Shown piece by piece: positions 1-8,339 of a stretch of 64,000 bases of DNA (positions within the stretch are counted from its first letter, which is position 1; each line of letters begins with the position of its first letter). The stretch lies in NCBI RefSeq assembly GCF_017565305.1, contig NZ_JAGEKP010000003.1, positions 682,001-746,000 on the forward strand. The letters are read 5' to 3'. Origin of the DNA: Leifsonia sp. TF02-11 (GTDB lineage: Bacteria; Actinomycetota; Actinomycetes; Actinomycetales; Microbacteriaceae). A program made the translations under genes and the position numbers. The notes under the pieces were generated by a model. The model had not been told where the DNA came from, made no database searches, and worked only from the letters and a program-made list of their open reading frames with translations.

Positions 1-383
1 CGCCGGTGCTGGCTGCGGCCGATGTCGGCATCGCGATGGGCGCCAAAGGGGCGACGGCCGCCAGCGAGTCCGCCGACGCGGTGATCCTCGTCGACGACAT
101 CCACGGTGTGGCCCGGGCCGTGCGAATCGGCAAGGACACCGTCCGCATCGCGCTGCAGAGCATCTGGCTCGGGATCATCGTGTCGGTCGTGCTGATGGTG
201 ATCGCCGCGTTCGGCTTCATCCCGGCCACAGCCGGCGCGCTCATCCAGGAACTCGTCGACCTGGCGACGATCCTCGCCGCACTCCGCGCCATCGGCGGTC
301 GCCTCGACGCCCGCGAAGTGGGGAGCGGCGGCGACCCGGCGGTCGGCGTGCCCGCGGGGAGCCACTCGAGCGGCACCGCGTGA
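1..383 (+). CDS. P-type metal-cation ATPase, C-terminal end (partial)
   Basis: Only the last ~127 residues are present because the gene enters from outside the window. The fragment opens with PVLAAADVGIAMGAKG, which is the segment that follows the GDGxNDAP hinge motif of the P domain. It is followed by SADAVILVDD and then two hydrophobic helices (about 50-90 residues in), as in P1B heavy-metal pumps (CopA/ZntA/CadA type). The metal-binding CPx helix and the phosphorylation site lie upstream and are not visible, so the substrate cannot be assigned. The protein would sit in the cytoplasmic membrane. The C-terminal ~25 residues are Gly/Ala/Ser-rich and lack a metal-binding cluster. It is convergent with purC. 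Confidence 0.85.
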   Translation, partial: PVLAAADVGIAMGAKGATAASESADAVILVDDIHGVARAVRIGKDTVRIALQSIWLGIIVSVVLMVIAAFGFIPATAGALIQELVDLATILAALRAIGGRLDAREVGSGGDPAVGVPAGSHSSGTA

Positions 384-392
384 GGGAGTCCA

Positions 393-478
393 CAATTCCG
401 GAGTCGTCGCTCGGCCCTGCGTGATCGTCCGGATCCACGGACCATCTCGGCCCTTTCCGCGGCGGAACTCCGGAATTG
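393..478. terminator. Inverted repeat between convergent genes
   Basis: CAATTCCGGAGT at 393-404 is repeated in perfect inverse at 467-478 (12-bp arms). The 62-bp interior includes a small GTCCG/CGGAC dyad. It sits between the ends of the ATPase gene and purC and could act as a bidirectional terminator. There is no T-run, so the role is inferred. Confidence 0.4.
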
Positions 479-486
479 CCGACGGG

Positions 487-1389
487 CTACTCGCCGGTCA
501 GTCGCTGAAGCAGTTCGCGGTAGCGGTCGGCGGTGCGGGCCACGATCTCGGCCGGGAGCTCGGGCGGAGTGCCGGTCTTGTCCCAGTTGGCGGCCAGCCA
601 GTCGCGGACGATCTGCTTGTCGAAGCTCGCCATGCGCTCACGGGGCGAGGCAGCGGTCTCGAAGACGCGCGCGTCCCAGTACCGGCTGGAGTCGCTGGTG
701 AGCACCTCGTCCGCGAGGGTGATCTCGCCCGACGCGCGGTCGGCGCCGAACTCGAACTTCGTGTCGGCGATGATGATGCCGCGGTCCTCCGCGATCGCCG
801 CTCCGCGGGCGTAGACCTCGAGCGAGAGCCGGCGGAGCTCCTCGGCGATCTCGGGCCCGACCAGCTCCACGGTGCGCTCGAAGCTGATGTTCTCATCGTG
901 CTGCCCGAGTGGGGCCTTCCACGCGGGCGTGTAGATCGGCTCGGGGAGGCGGTCGCCGTCGGTGAGTCCGGCGGGGAGGGGCACCCCGCAGACGCTCTGC
1001 GTCCGCTGGTACTCGACCCAGCCGCTGCCGGTCAGGTACCCGCGCACGACGCACTCGATCGGGAACATGTCCAGAGGCTTCACGAGCATCGCGCGCCCCG
1101 CGACCTCCGCTGGGATCCGCTCCACGATCCGGTCACCGTCGAGTTGGTGATCCGCGATCAGGTGGTTGGGCACGCCGTGCAGACGGTCGAACCACCACAG
1201 GCTCAGCGTGGTGAGGAGCTCGCCTTTGCCGGGGATCCCGGGCTCGAGCACATGGTCGAACGCGCTCACCCGGTCCGAGGCCACCACCAGCACTGCACTC
1301 GTGTCGTCAAGCCCGCCCGCGCCCTCCGGCACATACAGGTCGCGGACCTTCCCGGAGTACACGTGCTTCCAGCCTGCCAGTTCGCTCAC
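487..1389 (-). CDS. purC: SAICAR synthetase (phosphoribosylaminoimidazole-succinocarboxamide synthase)
   Basis: PurC ligates aspartate to CAIR with ATP, giving SAICAR in cytosolic de novo purine synthesis. The 300-residue protein has the N-terminal YSGKVRDLY nucleotide-binding motif, the VSAFDHVLEPGIPGKG segment, VVRGYLTGSGWVEY and IIIADTKFEFG, all family hallmarks, and its length is normal. The GTG start at 1389 has TACGAT at 1396-1401 exactly six bases upstream, so the mRNA is probably leaderless. It stands alone here; purD, purF and purM lie 5-12 kb away. Confidence 0.96.
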   Translation of the reverse strand: MSELAGWKHVYSGKVRDLYVPEGAGGLDDTSAVLVVASDRVSAFDHVLEPGIPGKGELLTTLSLWWFDRLHGVPNHLIADHQLDGDRIVERIPAEVAGRAMLVKPLDMFPIECVVRGYLTGSGWVEYQRTQSVCGVPLPAGLTDGDRLPEPIYTPAWKAPLGQHDENISFERTVELVGPEIAEELRRLSLEVYARGAAIAEDRGIIIADTKFEFGADRASGEITLADEVLTSDSSRYWDARVFETAASPRERMASFDKQIVRDWLAANWDKTGTPPELPAEIVARTADRYRELLQRLTGE

Positions 1390-1487
1390 CCGTCCATCGT
1401 AGAGGCGGCAACCGCCCGCGGCTCACCGTCTCCGCCCGCGCTCCGCCTGACCGCGCCCAGGCGCACCACCTCCCCCGGCGCACCACC

Positions 1488-2246
1488 TCAGACCGTGCGG
1501 CCGCCGTCCACCGCGAGGACCGTCCCCGTGACGTACGCGGCCGCGGGCGAGGCCAGCCAGGCCACGGCCGCCGCGACTTCCGTCGGCGTCCCCATGCGAC
1601 CCAGCGGCACGTAGCCGCCGACGCGTTCGCGCACGGACGCATCCTGTTTCATGATCGTGCCCGATTCGATCGGTCCCGGGGCGACCGCGTTGACGCGGAT
1701 GCCCGCACGCGCCTCGTCCAGTGCCGTCGTGCGGGTGAGCCCGACGATCGCGTGCTTCGCCGCGGTGTAGGCGGCCATCCCGGGGGCGCCTCGCACGCCC
1801 GCGGTCGAGGAGACGTTGACGATCGCACGCGGCCCGGACACGGCCCGCAGCGCGCGGACCTCCTCACGCACGGCGACAGCCACGCTGCGGAACGTGACAG
1901 CCATGACGGAATCGAACTCGGCGAGCGGCATGTCCGCGAGCGGGATCGGCTGGTGGCCTCGGCCGACGTTGTTGACTGCGACGGCGAGGTCGCCGAGCGT
2001 CGCCGCCTGAGCGATCGCCTGCGCCAGTGCGTCGTCGTCGGTCGCGTCGACCGCGATCGCCTGCGGACAGTCGGCTCCGGCATCGACGAGTTCGCCGCGC
2101 AGCACCTCCAGTGCGGCGCCGTCGCGTGCGCACGGAACGATCGTCAGACCGTCTGCGCCGAGCGCGTGGCAGATCGCGTTGCCGATCCGCCCGTCGGCGC
2201 CCAGAACGATGGCGACGCGGGCGCTGGATGCCGATTCCCGGTTCAC
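1488..2246 (-). CDS. SDR-family oxidoreductase
   Basis: This is a 252-residue classical short-chain dehydrogenase/reductase. It has a Rossmann glycine motif (VLGADGRIG), NNVG in place of the usual NNAG, the catalytic Ser in NVSSTAG and Tyr/Lys in YTAAK, plus the C-terminal VTGTVLAVDGG typical of FabG-like members. The substrate is unknown. The GTG at 2246 is chosen because GGAGGT precedes it and it overlaps the stop of the upstream membrane-protein gene (GTGA), which implies translational coupling. Longer in-frame starts would run back into that gene. Confidence 0.85.
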   Translation of the reverse strand: MNRESASSARVAIVLGADGRIGNAICHALGADGLTIVPCARDGAALEVLRGELVDAGADCPQAIAVDATDDDALAQAIAQAATLGDLAVAVNNVGRGHQPIPLADMPLAEFDSVMAVTFRSVAVAVREEVRALRAVSGPRAIVNVSSTAGVRGAPGMAAYTAAKHAIVGLTRTTALDEARAGIRVNAVAPGPIESGTIMKQDASVRERVGGYVPLGRMGTPTEVAAAVAWLASPAAAYVTGTVLAVDGGRTV

Positions 2247-2968
2247 GATCGCACCTCCGCCCGCGCATCGCGTGCGTCGCGCACCTCTCGCCGGTCCATC
2301 GGGAGCAGGAAGCCCGCGGCGATCAGCCACGCCATCCCGACGAACCGCCCGATCGGCAGGAGGACCTGCAACGGTTCAACGGCGAGCGACAGGAATGAGA
2401 GCTCGGCGAGGGCGGCGACGACCAGCCCGATCCAGGCCAGCCAGCGCGGGAAGAGCCGGAGGATGAGCCCGGGCACGGCGATGCCGGCGATCAGCAGCCC
2501 CAAGCCGACGACGTAGCCGACGCCGCCCGCCGCGAAGGCGAGGAACGAGAAGGCCAGTGCCAGCTGCGGGTCGGCGGTGAGTTCGGGGCGGCTGAGCAGA
2601 TAGCTGCCCAGCGCCGACACCATCAGCATGATGGACGCGGTGAGGCCGCCGGCGAATCCGATCGCGGGGCCGGGAACGCGCACGCCCAGCCGCTGCAGCC
2701 GCGCGAATGCGGTTGCTCCGTAGATGCCGAGGGGGACCGCCGAGCCGAACTGCAGCATCGCGCCGATGCGGATGGCGGCCCAGTCGGAGTGCGCGTGCGC
2801 CGCGACGGCGCCCGCGCCGGCGAACGGGGAGAGGAAGGCGTCGGCGCCCGAGAGCAGCAGGCCGACGAGCAAGGCGAGCAGGAACAGCCCCGCGTGCACG
2901 ATCGCGAGAACACCGAGCGGAGGCCCGCCGGAGCCGCGACGACGAGAGATCGGTCGGATATCGTTCAT
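2243..2968 (-). CDS. Multi-pass membrane protein, DUF4386-like
   Basis: The 241-residue protein has about six or seven hydrophobic segments (for example LAIVHAGLFLLALLVGLLLS and VGYVVGLGLLIAGIAVPGLIL). Its layout resembles small DUF4386-type integral membrane proteins of unknown function, but the family assignment is from general appearance only. It is the first gene of a two-gene operon with the SDR. Start 2968 is preferred because AATGAT lies seven bases before it; an upstream ATG at 2980 is inside the operator repeat. It is divergent from a MarR gene and probably controlled by it. Confidence 0.6.
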   Translation of the reverse strand: MNDIRPISRRRGSGGPPLGVLAIVHAGLFLLALLVGLLLSGADAFLSPFAGAGAVAAHAHSDWAAIRIGAMLQFGSAVPLGIYGATAFARLQRLGVRVPGPAIGFAGGLTASIMLMVSALGSYLLSRPELTADPQLALAFSFLAFAAGGVGYVVGLGLLIAGIAVPGLILRLFPRWLAWIGLVVAALAELSFLSLAVEPLQVLLPIGRFVGMAWLIAAGFLLPMDRREVRDARDARAEVRS

Positions 2969-2972
2969 GTCG

Positions 2973-2999
2973 GTAATCATTACACTCTGTAATCATTAC
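2973..2999. promoter_or_regulatory. Twin palindromic operator, candidate MarR site
   Basis: GTAATCATTAC occurs twice, at 2973-2983 and 2989-2999, with start-to-start spacing of 16 bp. Each copy is an 11-bp dyad around a central C. The first covers the likely -10 region of the minus-strand membrane gene; the second covers the expected -35 region of the plus-strand MarR gene. It is AT-rich in very GC-rich DNA. This arrangement fits an autoregulated divergent MarR operator. Confidence 0.65.
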
Positions 3000-3021
3000 G
3001 CGCAAGCGCTATTCTGGATCT

Positions 3022-3534
3022 GTGACGAACGTCCCACTGACCGAACCCGCCGACGGCGCCGTCCCCGCGGCGTCAGCGCAGCGCGGGGCGCCGCCGCGGA
3101 CGGCATTCCTGCTCGCGCAGGTCGGAGCCGACGCCGCCGACCGCTTCGCCGACCGGATCGCCGCGCTCGGCCTGACGCCGCGGGAGGCCGGGGCCATCCG
3201 TGTACTCGGCCGCCGCCAGGGCCTCAGCCAACGCGAACTCGCCGAGCTGCTCGGCACGGTGCCCAGCCGTCTCGTCGCCCTCGTCGACGAGCTCGAGACC
3301 AAGGGCTACGTGCTGCGCGAACGCAGCGAAGGGGACAGACGCAACAACGTCCTCACGCTCGCTCCGGGCGGCGAACGGATGCTCGCGCAGCTGCGGGAGG
3401 TCGCCCAAGCCCACCAGCGCGACGTCCTGTCGCCGCTCGCTCCCGACGAACAGCAGACCCTCGCCGCCCTCCTCGCGAAGCTCGCCGCGGCCTCCGACCT
3501 CACTCCGGACGGTCACCCGGGCTTCCGCCGCTGA
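3022..3534 (+). CDS. MarR-family transcriptional regulator
   Basis: A 170-residue winged-helix regulator: the recognition-helix region is LSQRELAELLGTVPSRLVALVDELETKG and the wing is RERSEGDRRNNVLTLAPGGERML. The N-terminal ~30 residues are a Pro/Ala-rich extension. The GTG start has TATTCT at 3010-3015 six bases upstream, so it is likely leaderless. It is divergent from the membrane protein/SDR operon, and the paired GTAATCATTAC sites in between are its probable operator. The ligand is unknown. Confidence 0.88.
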   Translation: MTNVPLTEPADGAVPAASAQRGAPPRTAFLLAQVGADAADRFADRIAALGLTPREAGAIRVLGRRQGLSQRELAELLGTVPSRLVALVDELETKGYVLRERSEGDRRNNVLTLAPGGERMLAQLREVAQAHQRDVLSPLAPDEQQTLAALLAKLAAASDLTPDGHPGFRR

Positions 3535-3640
3535 CCGGCGGCATTCGCGATCCGATGATACGCGCCGTGCTCGGCGCACCGAGGGCGTGCTGCGCCCTTT
3601 GCGCGGGAGGCGGACGGTGGCCGGTGAGGCGCGCTGACGC

Positions 3641-3985
3641 ACGCCGAGCGGCTCGAGCCCGTAGTTCGGTCGCGATGGTCCTTCACCGGCGCAGCGTGCA
3701 GCTTCCGTCTCGCGTGTCGGCCCGCCGCGGTCGCACGCCGAACCGGCCAGCCGCGCCTCTCGAGCCCGTACCTCGGCCACGAGAGCCCTGCATTGGCGCG
3801 GCGCGCGCGTCCGTCACGCATGTCAGTCGGCCGCGAATCCACGGCAAACCGGCAAGCCGCGCCGCTCCAGCCCGCACCTCGGCCACGACAACCCTGCGGC
3901 GGCGCGGCGTGCGCCCCCTCACGCACGCGGTCGCGCCACGCACACCGTCCCGCCGGGCCCGCACGGCGAACCGGCAGAACGCGCC
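3641..3985. repeat. Degenerate tandem repeat in a 539-bp gene-free stretch
   Basis: The gap 3535-4073 holds no credible gene. Inside it three diverged copies of a ~95-bp unit lie in tandem at about 3641-3720, 3735-3830 and 3841-3934, with a stub at 3962-3985. Shared words are ACCGGC(C/A)AGCCGCGCC, AGCCCG(T/C)ACCTCGGCCACGA and GGCGCGGCG(C/T)GCG. Long open frames here on both strands are GC artefacts. No promoter or RNA was recognised. Confidence 0.5.
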
Positions 3986-4073
3986 GACGAACGGCAGCGC
4001 CGCGCCGACACACCCCGCCGGCCTGACGAACACTCGACGCCCGCGCCAGCCCCCGCGCCCAGTCCCGCAGCCC

Positions 4074-4430
4074 TCAGGCGAGCAGCTTCGCCTTGGCGGC
4101 CGTGAACTCGTCGTCCGAGAGGATGCCCTGCGCGTGCAGCGTCCCCAGCTGTTGCAGTTTCGACATCATGTCGTCGGCCGGGGCTGCCGGCGCCGCGGGG
4201 ATCGCCGCCTGCTGCTGCGCCGCCTGCTGCGCGGCGGCCTGCTGCGCCATCGCCTGCATCTCCATCTGCTGCTGCTGGGCCTCGTACTGCTGCTGCTCGT
4301 ACTGGTCTTGCGCCTTCGCCTGTTGGTGTCGTTGGACGCTTCCGGACACTGCGGTGGCCGTCCCGGCGACGACCGCCGTGCGCGCGGCCATGCCGATGAG
4401 TCCCGGTCGTCCCATCCGTCGTAATGGCAT
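4074..4430 (-). CDS. SHOCT-domain protein with Gln-rich linker
   Basis: The 118-residue protein has a short hydrophobic N-terminal stretch (LIGMAARTAVVAGTATAVSG), a Gln/Ala-rich middle (about residues 35-78) and a C-terminal SHOCT domain (LQQLGTLHAQGILSDDEFTAAKAKLL), a short module found at the C-termini of many otherwise unrelated bacterial proteins. GGGGAG precedes the ATG. It starts 10 bp after the end of the DUF6325-like gene, so the two probably share a transcript. Function is unknown. Confidence 0.8.
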   Translation of the reverse strand: MPLRRMGRPGLIGMAARTAVVAGTATAVSGSVQRHQQAKAQDQYEQQQYEAQQQQMEMQAMAQQAAAQQAAQQQAAIPAAPAAPADDMMSKLQQLGTLHAQGILSDDEFTAAKAKLLA

Positions 4431-4440
4431 GTCTGCTCCC

Positions 4441-4914
4441 CTAGCTCTCGACCGGCTGGATGTCCGGCTCGGAATCCGATTCGATGAACGCCTCGAAGTC
4501 TTCGGCGACGACGGCGTTGACCACCGGCGCCGGGATGCGTTCGCTGTGCACGACCAGCCCGCCGGCCTGGAAGAACTTGCTCGCCAGGTCCTTCGCCCAG
4601 AGGTGCTCGATCACGAGGATCGCGCCCGTCGTCCCCGGCTCGACGAGTTCGGCGATCGAGTCGACGTCCTCACTGCCGGCGAGGCCGCTCGCTTCCAGGG
4701 TGACGCCGGCCATGCCGATCTCGTCGCCGATCTCCTCCAGCTCGACGATGTCGACGCTGCCGTCCTCGTGACGAGTCACGAAGAGGAGGTCGAGCAGCCG
4801 CAGAGTGCCGCTCTCCACCAGGTCGAGGATGGCCTGGACCACGCCTGGCGAGGGTCTGTCGTTGTCGAACTGGGCGACGATGAACTCCGCCGGACCGTAC
4901 TCGAATTCAGCCAT
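4441..4914 (-). CDS. DUF6325-like protein
   Basis: A 157-residue acidic cytosolic protein with the pattern MAEFEYGPAEFIVAQF, VVQAILDLVESGTLRLLDLLFV and GAILVIEHLWAKDLA. This resembles the DUF6325 family, whose members often accompany SHOCT-domain proteins in actinobacteria. The start at 4914 is set by GGAGGCG just upstream; a longer frame to 4950 has no such support. It is the first gene of the pair with the SHOCT protein. No catalytic motif is visible. Confidence 0.78.
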   Translation of the reverse strand: MAEFEYGPAEFIVAQFDNDRPSPGVVQAILDLVESGTLRLLDLLFVTRHEDGSVDIVELEEIGDEIGMAGVTLEASGLAGSEDVDSIAELVEPGTTGAILVIEHLWAKDLASKFFQAGGLVVHSERIPAPVVNAVVAEDFEAFIESDSEPDIQPVES

Positions 4915-5092
4915 CTCGCGCCTCCGTCTGCGGGCCGGTCCCGCTTTCACGGCAGACGATACACACGCGTACTCGGCCCGGCAATGACCGATTTTCCGCC
5001 CGTCCGCCAGCCGAAATGTGCACGTTCACATCCCTAGACTGAGACGCACGAGACGGCCGTGGACGGTCGGGCCGAGGCGAGGAGGACCCGGA

Positions 5093-6343
5093 ATGGGCGA
5101 GAAGAACTGGGCGGGGAACCACGAGTACCGGGCGCAACGAATCGAGCAGCCGACGAACCTCGACGAACTGCGCGCGATCGTCACCACCGCGCCGAAGGTT
5201 CGGGCGCTCGGCAGCAGGCACTCCTTCAACGACCTCGCAGACACCGTCGCCGACGGGGTGCTCGTGAGCACCTCAGCCCTCCCGTCCGGTATCCGCATCG
5301 ACGCCGACGCGCGCACGGTCAGCGTCGGAGGAGGCGTGCGCTACGGCGACCTGGCCCGCGACCTCCAGGCCGCAGGGTGGGCGCTGCACAACCTGGCCTC
5401 GCTGCCGCACATCTCGGTGGCCGGCGCGATCGCCACCGCCACCCACGGATCGGGGGACCGCAACGGCAACCTGTCCACGGCAGTGGCGGGCCTGCGCATC
5501 CTCACCGCGTCCGGGGAGCTCGTCGACCTCGTCCGCGGCGATGCCGAGTTCGCCGGTGCCGTCGTCTCTCTCGGCGCCCTCGGTGTGGTGACGGAGGTCG
5601 CCCTCGACATCCGCCCGACGTTCCGCGTGCGTCAGCGGCTGTTCGGCGGGGTGCCGTGGGCGGCCGTGCTCGACCGCTTCGACGAGGTCACGTCGGCCGC
5701 CTACAGCGTCTCGCTGTTCACGACGTGGGACGAGGACGCCGTCTCGCTCGCCTGGCTGAAGGAGCTCGATGGAGCGGTCACCGCGATCGGCGACGACTTT
5801 TTCGGCGCCCGCTCCCTCACCGAGGCGCGTCACATGATCCCGACCATGGACGTCCGCAACACCACGCAGCAGCTGGGCGTCGTCGGCCCGTGGAGCGAGC
5901 GCCTGGCGCACTTCCGGTTCGAGTTCACGCCCTCCAACGGCGAGGAGATCCAGTCGGAGTACCTCGTGCCGCGCGCCCGCGCCGTCGAGGCGATCCGGGC
6001 GGTGCGCGAGCTCGCCCCGCTGATCGCGCCGCTGCTGCTGATCAGCGAGATCCGCACGGTTGCCGCCGACGACCTCTGGTTGTCGAGCGCGTACGGCGCC
6101 GACGCGGTGGGCCTCCACTTCACGTGGCTGCGCGACCAGGCTGGTGTGGAGGCCGTCCTCCCCTCGTTGGAGGCCGCGCTTCTGCCGCTCGGCGCCCGCC
6201 CGCACTGGGGCAAGCTCTACCTCGACGCAGACGGGGTCGTCCCCGGCCTGTACCCGAAGCTCGACGCGTTCCGCGCCCTCGCCGACCGCCTCGACCCGAC
6301 CGGGGTCTTCCGCAACCCGTTCCTCGAGCGCCTGCTCGGCTAG
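5093..6343 (+). CDS. FAD-binding oxidoreductase, alditol/xylitol oxidase-like
   Basis: The 416-residue protein closely follows the Streptomyces alditol oxidase (AldO) plan of the VAO family. LGSRHSFND contains His43, which in AldO carries the covalent FAD. It is followed by VGGGVRYGDLA, NLASLPHISVAGAIATATHGSG, SLGALGVVTEVAL, the substrate-side EIRTVAADDLWLS, and RPHWGKLY near the C-terminus with the catalytic Lys. Such enzymes oxidise polyols with O2 to aldoses and H2O2. The ATG at 5093 follows GGAGGACCCGGA; the frame continues upstream without support. The actual polyol is not deducible. Confidence 0.88.
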   Translation: MGEKNWAGNHEYRAQRIEQPTNLDELRAIVTTAPKVRALGSRHSFNDLADTVADGVLVSTSALPSGIRIDADARTVSVGGGVRYGDLARDLQAAGWALHNLASLPHISVAGAIATATHGSGDRNGNLSTAVAGLRILTASGELVDLVRGDAEFAGAVVSLGALGVVTEVALDIRPTFRVRQRLFGGVPWAAVLDRFDEVTSAAYSVSLFTTWDEDAVSLAWLKELDGAVTAIGDDFFGARSLTEARHMIPTMDVRNTTQQLGVVGPWSERLAHFRFEFTPSNGEEIQSEYLVPRARAVEAIRAVRELAPLIAPLLLISEIRTVAADDLWLSSAYGADAVGLHFTWLRDQAGVEAVLPSLEAALLPLGARPHWGKLYLDADGVVPGLYPKLDAFRALADRLDPTGVFRNPFLERLLG

Positions 6344-6364
6344 CGGCGCGCAGGCCGGCGCGAG

Positions 6365-6556
6365 GCGGCGCAGTCTCCGCCATCTCGGTGGCTTTCGCCT
6401 ACTGTGCGCCGCGTCGCTGCCTGGACGCCGCCGGGCATGCGCGGCCGCGCGCCGGCGTGCAAGCGCGGCCCGCGGACGGCACGGCCATGCTGCTGCCTAG
6501 CCGTCGCGATGCGGCGCACTATCCGCCGTCTCGGCGGTCTTCGCCTCACTTTCCCC
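6365..6556. repeat. Two diverged direct repeats with internal dyads
   Basis: In the gene-free gap 6344-6597 a ~45-bp unit occurs at about 6365-6412 and 6511-6556. Common words are GCGGCGCA, TCCGCC, TCTCGG and TTCGCCT. Each copy can fold on CCGCC/GG(T/C)GG, and the first copy also has GCGGCGCA-GT against ACTGTGCGCCGC. The gap separates the ends of two convergent genes (oxidase and purD), so a terminator role is plausible but unproven. Confidence 0.4.
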
Positions 6557-6597
6557 GCTTCGCGGGCGCGCCACCGCGCGCGGCCGCGCTCCCGCGC

Positions 6598-7860
6598 TCA
6601 GCCGCGCGAGACGCGGGCGGCGATGTCGGTGCGGTACTGGGCGCCGGGGAGGTCGATGCGGGCGATCGCGTCGTAGGCGCGCTCGCGCGCCTCGTCGAAG
6701 GTGGTGCCGCGGGCGACGACGGAGAGCACCCGCCCTCCGGTCGCGAGCAGGGCGCCGGTCTGCGGGTCGACGGCTGTCGCCGCGTGGGCGATCGTGACCT
6801 CGGGAACCTGTGCCGCCTCGTCGAGTCCGGTGATCGGGCGCCCGGTCTGCGGCGCCTCCGGATAACCCTCGCTGGCGAGGACGACGGTGACGGCCGTGTC
6901 GAGGGCGAACTCGGGGCGCGGCATGCCGCCCAGCTCACCCGTCGCCGCGGCGTACAGCAGCGTGGACAGCGGGGTGACCAGGCGCGGCAGAACGACCTGC
7001 GTCTCCGGGTCGCCGAAGCGGGCGTTGAACTCGATGACCCTGATGCCCTTGTCCGTCACGATCAGGCCGCAGTAGAGCAGGCCGATGAACGGCGTCTGCT
7101 CGGCGGCGAGCTGGCGGACGGTGGGCAGGGCGATCGTGTCGATGACCTCGTCGACGAAGGTCTCCGGCAGCCAGGGGAGCGGGGAGTATGCGCCCATGCC
7201 TCCGGTGTTCGGACCGGCATCGCCGTCGAGGAGGCGCTTGTAGTCCTGCGCCGGGCTCAGCGGGAGGACCGTGTGCCCGTCGCTCACGAGGAACAGCGAG
7301 ACCTCCTGCCCGTCGAGGAACTCCTCGACCAGCACCCCGCCTTGGGCGAGGTAGTGGCGGGCGTGCTCGACGGCGGCGGCGCGGTCGGAGGTGACGATGA
7401 CGCCCTTGCCCGCCGCCAGGCCGTCGGCCTTCACGACGTACGGCGCCCCGAACTCGTCGAGCGCGCGCTCGGCTTCCGCGAGGGTTCGTGCGCGCGAGGC
7501 CCGGCCGGTCGGGACGCCGGCCTCCTCCATGATCCGCTTCGCGAACGTCTTGGACCCTTCGAGCTGCGCCGCCGCGCGGCCGGGCCCGAACACCGCGATG
7601 CCGCGCGTGCGCAGCGGGTCGGCGACCCCGGCGACGAGCGGGGCCTCCGGGCCGATCACGACGAGCTCGATGCCGTTCTCGATCACGTACTCGGCGACCG
7701 CTGCGCCATCGAGCGGGTCGAGCCCGGACTCGACGGCGACGTCTGCGGCGATGCCGGCATTGCCAGGCGCCGCGACGATCAGGTGCTCCGCCTCCTCGGC
7801 CAGGAGCGCGGTGATGATGGCGTGCTCGCGGGCACCGGAACCGAGGACCAGAATCTTCAC
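6598..7860 (-). CDS. purD: Phosphoribosylamine-glycine ligase (GAR synthetase)
   Basis: PurD joins glycine to phosphoribosylamine using ATP in the second step of purine synthesis. The 420-residue protein has the usual length and motifs: VKILVLGSGAREH, PEAPLVAGV, VVKADGLAAGKGV (ATP-grasp), VLVEEFLDGQEVSLF, AQDYKRLLDGDAGPNTGGMGAYSP and FNARFGDPETQ. GTG at 7860 aligns with the conserved family start, and TAGCAT at 7868-7873 sits seven bases before it, suggesting a leaderless message. It is divergent from the SCP-like gene. Confidence 0.96.
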   Translation of the reverse strand: MKILVLGSGAREHAIITALLAEEAEHLIVAAPGNAGIAADVAVESGLDPLDGAAVAEYVIENGIELVVIGPEAPLVAGVADPLRTRGIAVFGPGRAAAQLEGSKTFAKRIMEEAGVPTGRASRARTLAEAERALDEFGAPYVVKADGLAAGKGVIVTSDRAAAVEHARHYLAQGGVLVEEFLDGQEVSLFLVSDGHTVLPLSPAQDYKRLLDGDAGPNTGGMGAYSPLPWLPETFVDEVIDTIALPTVRQLAAEQTPFIGLLYCGLIVTDKGIRVIEFNARFGDPETQVVLPRLVTPLSTLLYAAATGELGGMPRPEFALDTAVTVVLASEGYPEAPQTGRPITGLDEAAQVPEVTIAHAATAVDPQTGALLATGGRVLSVVARGTTFDEARERAYDAIARIDLPGAQYRTDIAARVSRG

Positions 7861-7919
7861 GCGACCAATGCTAGAGGGCACCGCCAAGCCCTGCGGAACC
7901 GCGGTGGAAAGATGGGGAT

Positions 7920-8276
7920 ATGGCCAGAGCGAAGATTTCTGTGGAGGAGGGTGGCGCAGCGGTGCGCGCCGCGCTGGGCGACGACGCCGATCGCAACACG
8001 ACGGCGATGGCCGTGCGGTACCTCCTGCAGCTGCTGGCGGAGCGGGCGCCGGGCAACACGGTGGAGGTCCGCGTGCCGCCGTTCGGGGCCGTGCAGTGCA
8101 TCCCGGGGCCGAGGCACACGCGCGGCACTCCGCCGAACGTGATCGAGACCGACGCCGCGACCTGGCTCGCCCTGGCCTCCGGCCGTCTCGCCTGGGGCGA
8201 CGCTCTGGCCAGCGGATCCGTGCACGCGTCGGGCCAGCGCGCATCCCTGGAGGGGCTGCTCCCGCTCCGCTATTGA
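7920..8276 (+). CDS. Bacterial SCP-like (sterol carrier family) protein
   Basis: The 118-residue protein MARAKISVEEGGAAVRAALG... VEVRVPPFGAVQCIPGPRHTRGTPPNVIETDAATWLALASGRLAW... matches the small actinobacterial SCP-related family (alpha/beta fold, possible lipid-binding pocket). It sits just downstream of purine genes in many actinobacteria, as here between purD and purF. The biochemical role is not established. AAAGAT six bases before the ATG is a weak leaderless -10 candidate. Confidence 0.75.
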   Translation: MARAKISVEEGGAAVRAALGDDADRNTTAMAVRYLLQLLAERAPGNTVEVRVPPFGAVQCIPGPRHTRGTPPNVIETDAATWLALASGRLAWGDALASGSVHASGQRASLEGLLPLRY

Positions 8277-8339
8277 GACCGCCCGCGACCGCCTGCCGTG
8301 TGGGCGAGCGCTCAGGCACGGTGCGAGAGAATGGGGGTC

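Noticed and set aside
421-1614. 397-residue + strand open frame
   Set aside because: Antisense to purC, which has complete family motifs.
3538-4070. Genes in the 3.5-4.1 kb gap
   Set aside because: Frames on both strands are Arg/Ala/Pro-rich, differ between repeat copies and lack start signals.
5059-8142. Very long + strand open frame spanning the oxidase and purD
   Set aside because: Composition is Arg/Pro/Ala-rich with no domain and it is out of frame with the AldO-like gene and antisense to purD.
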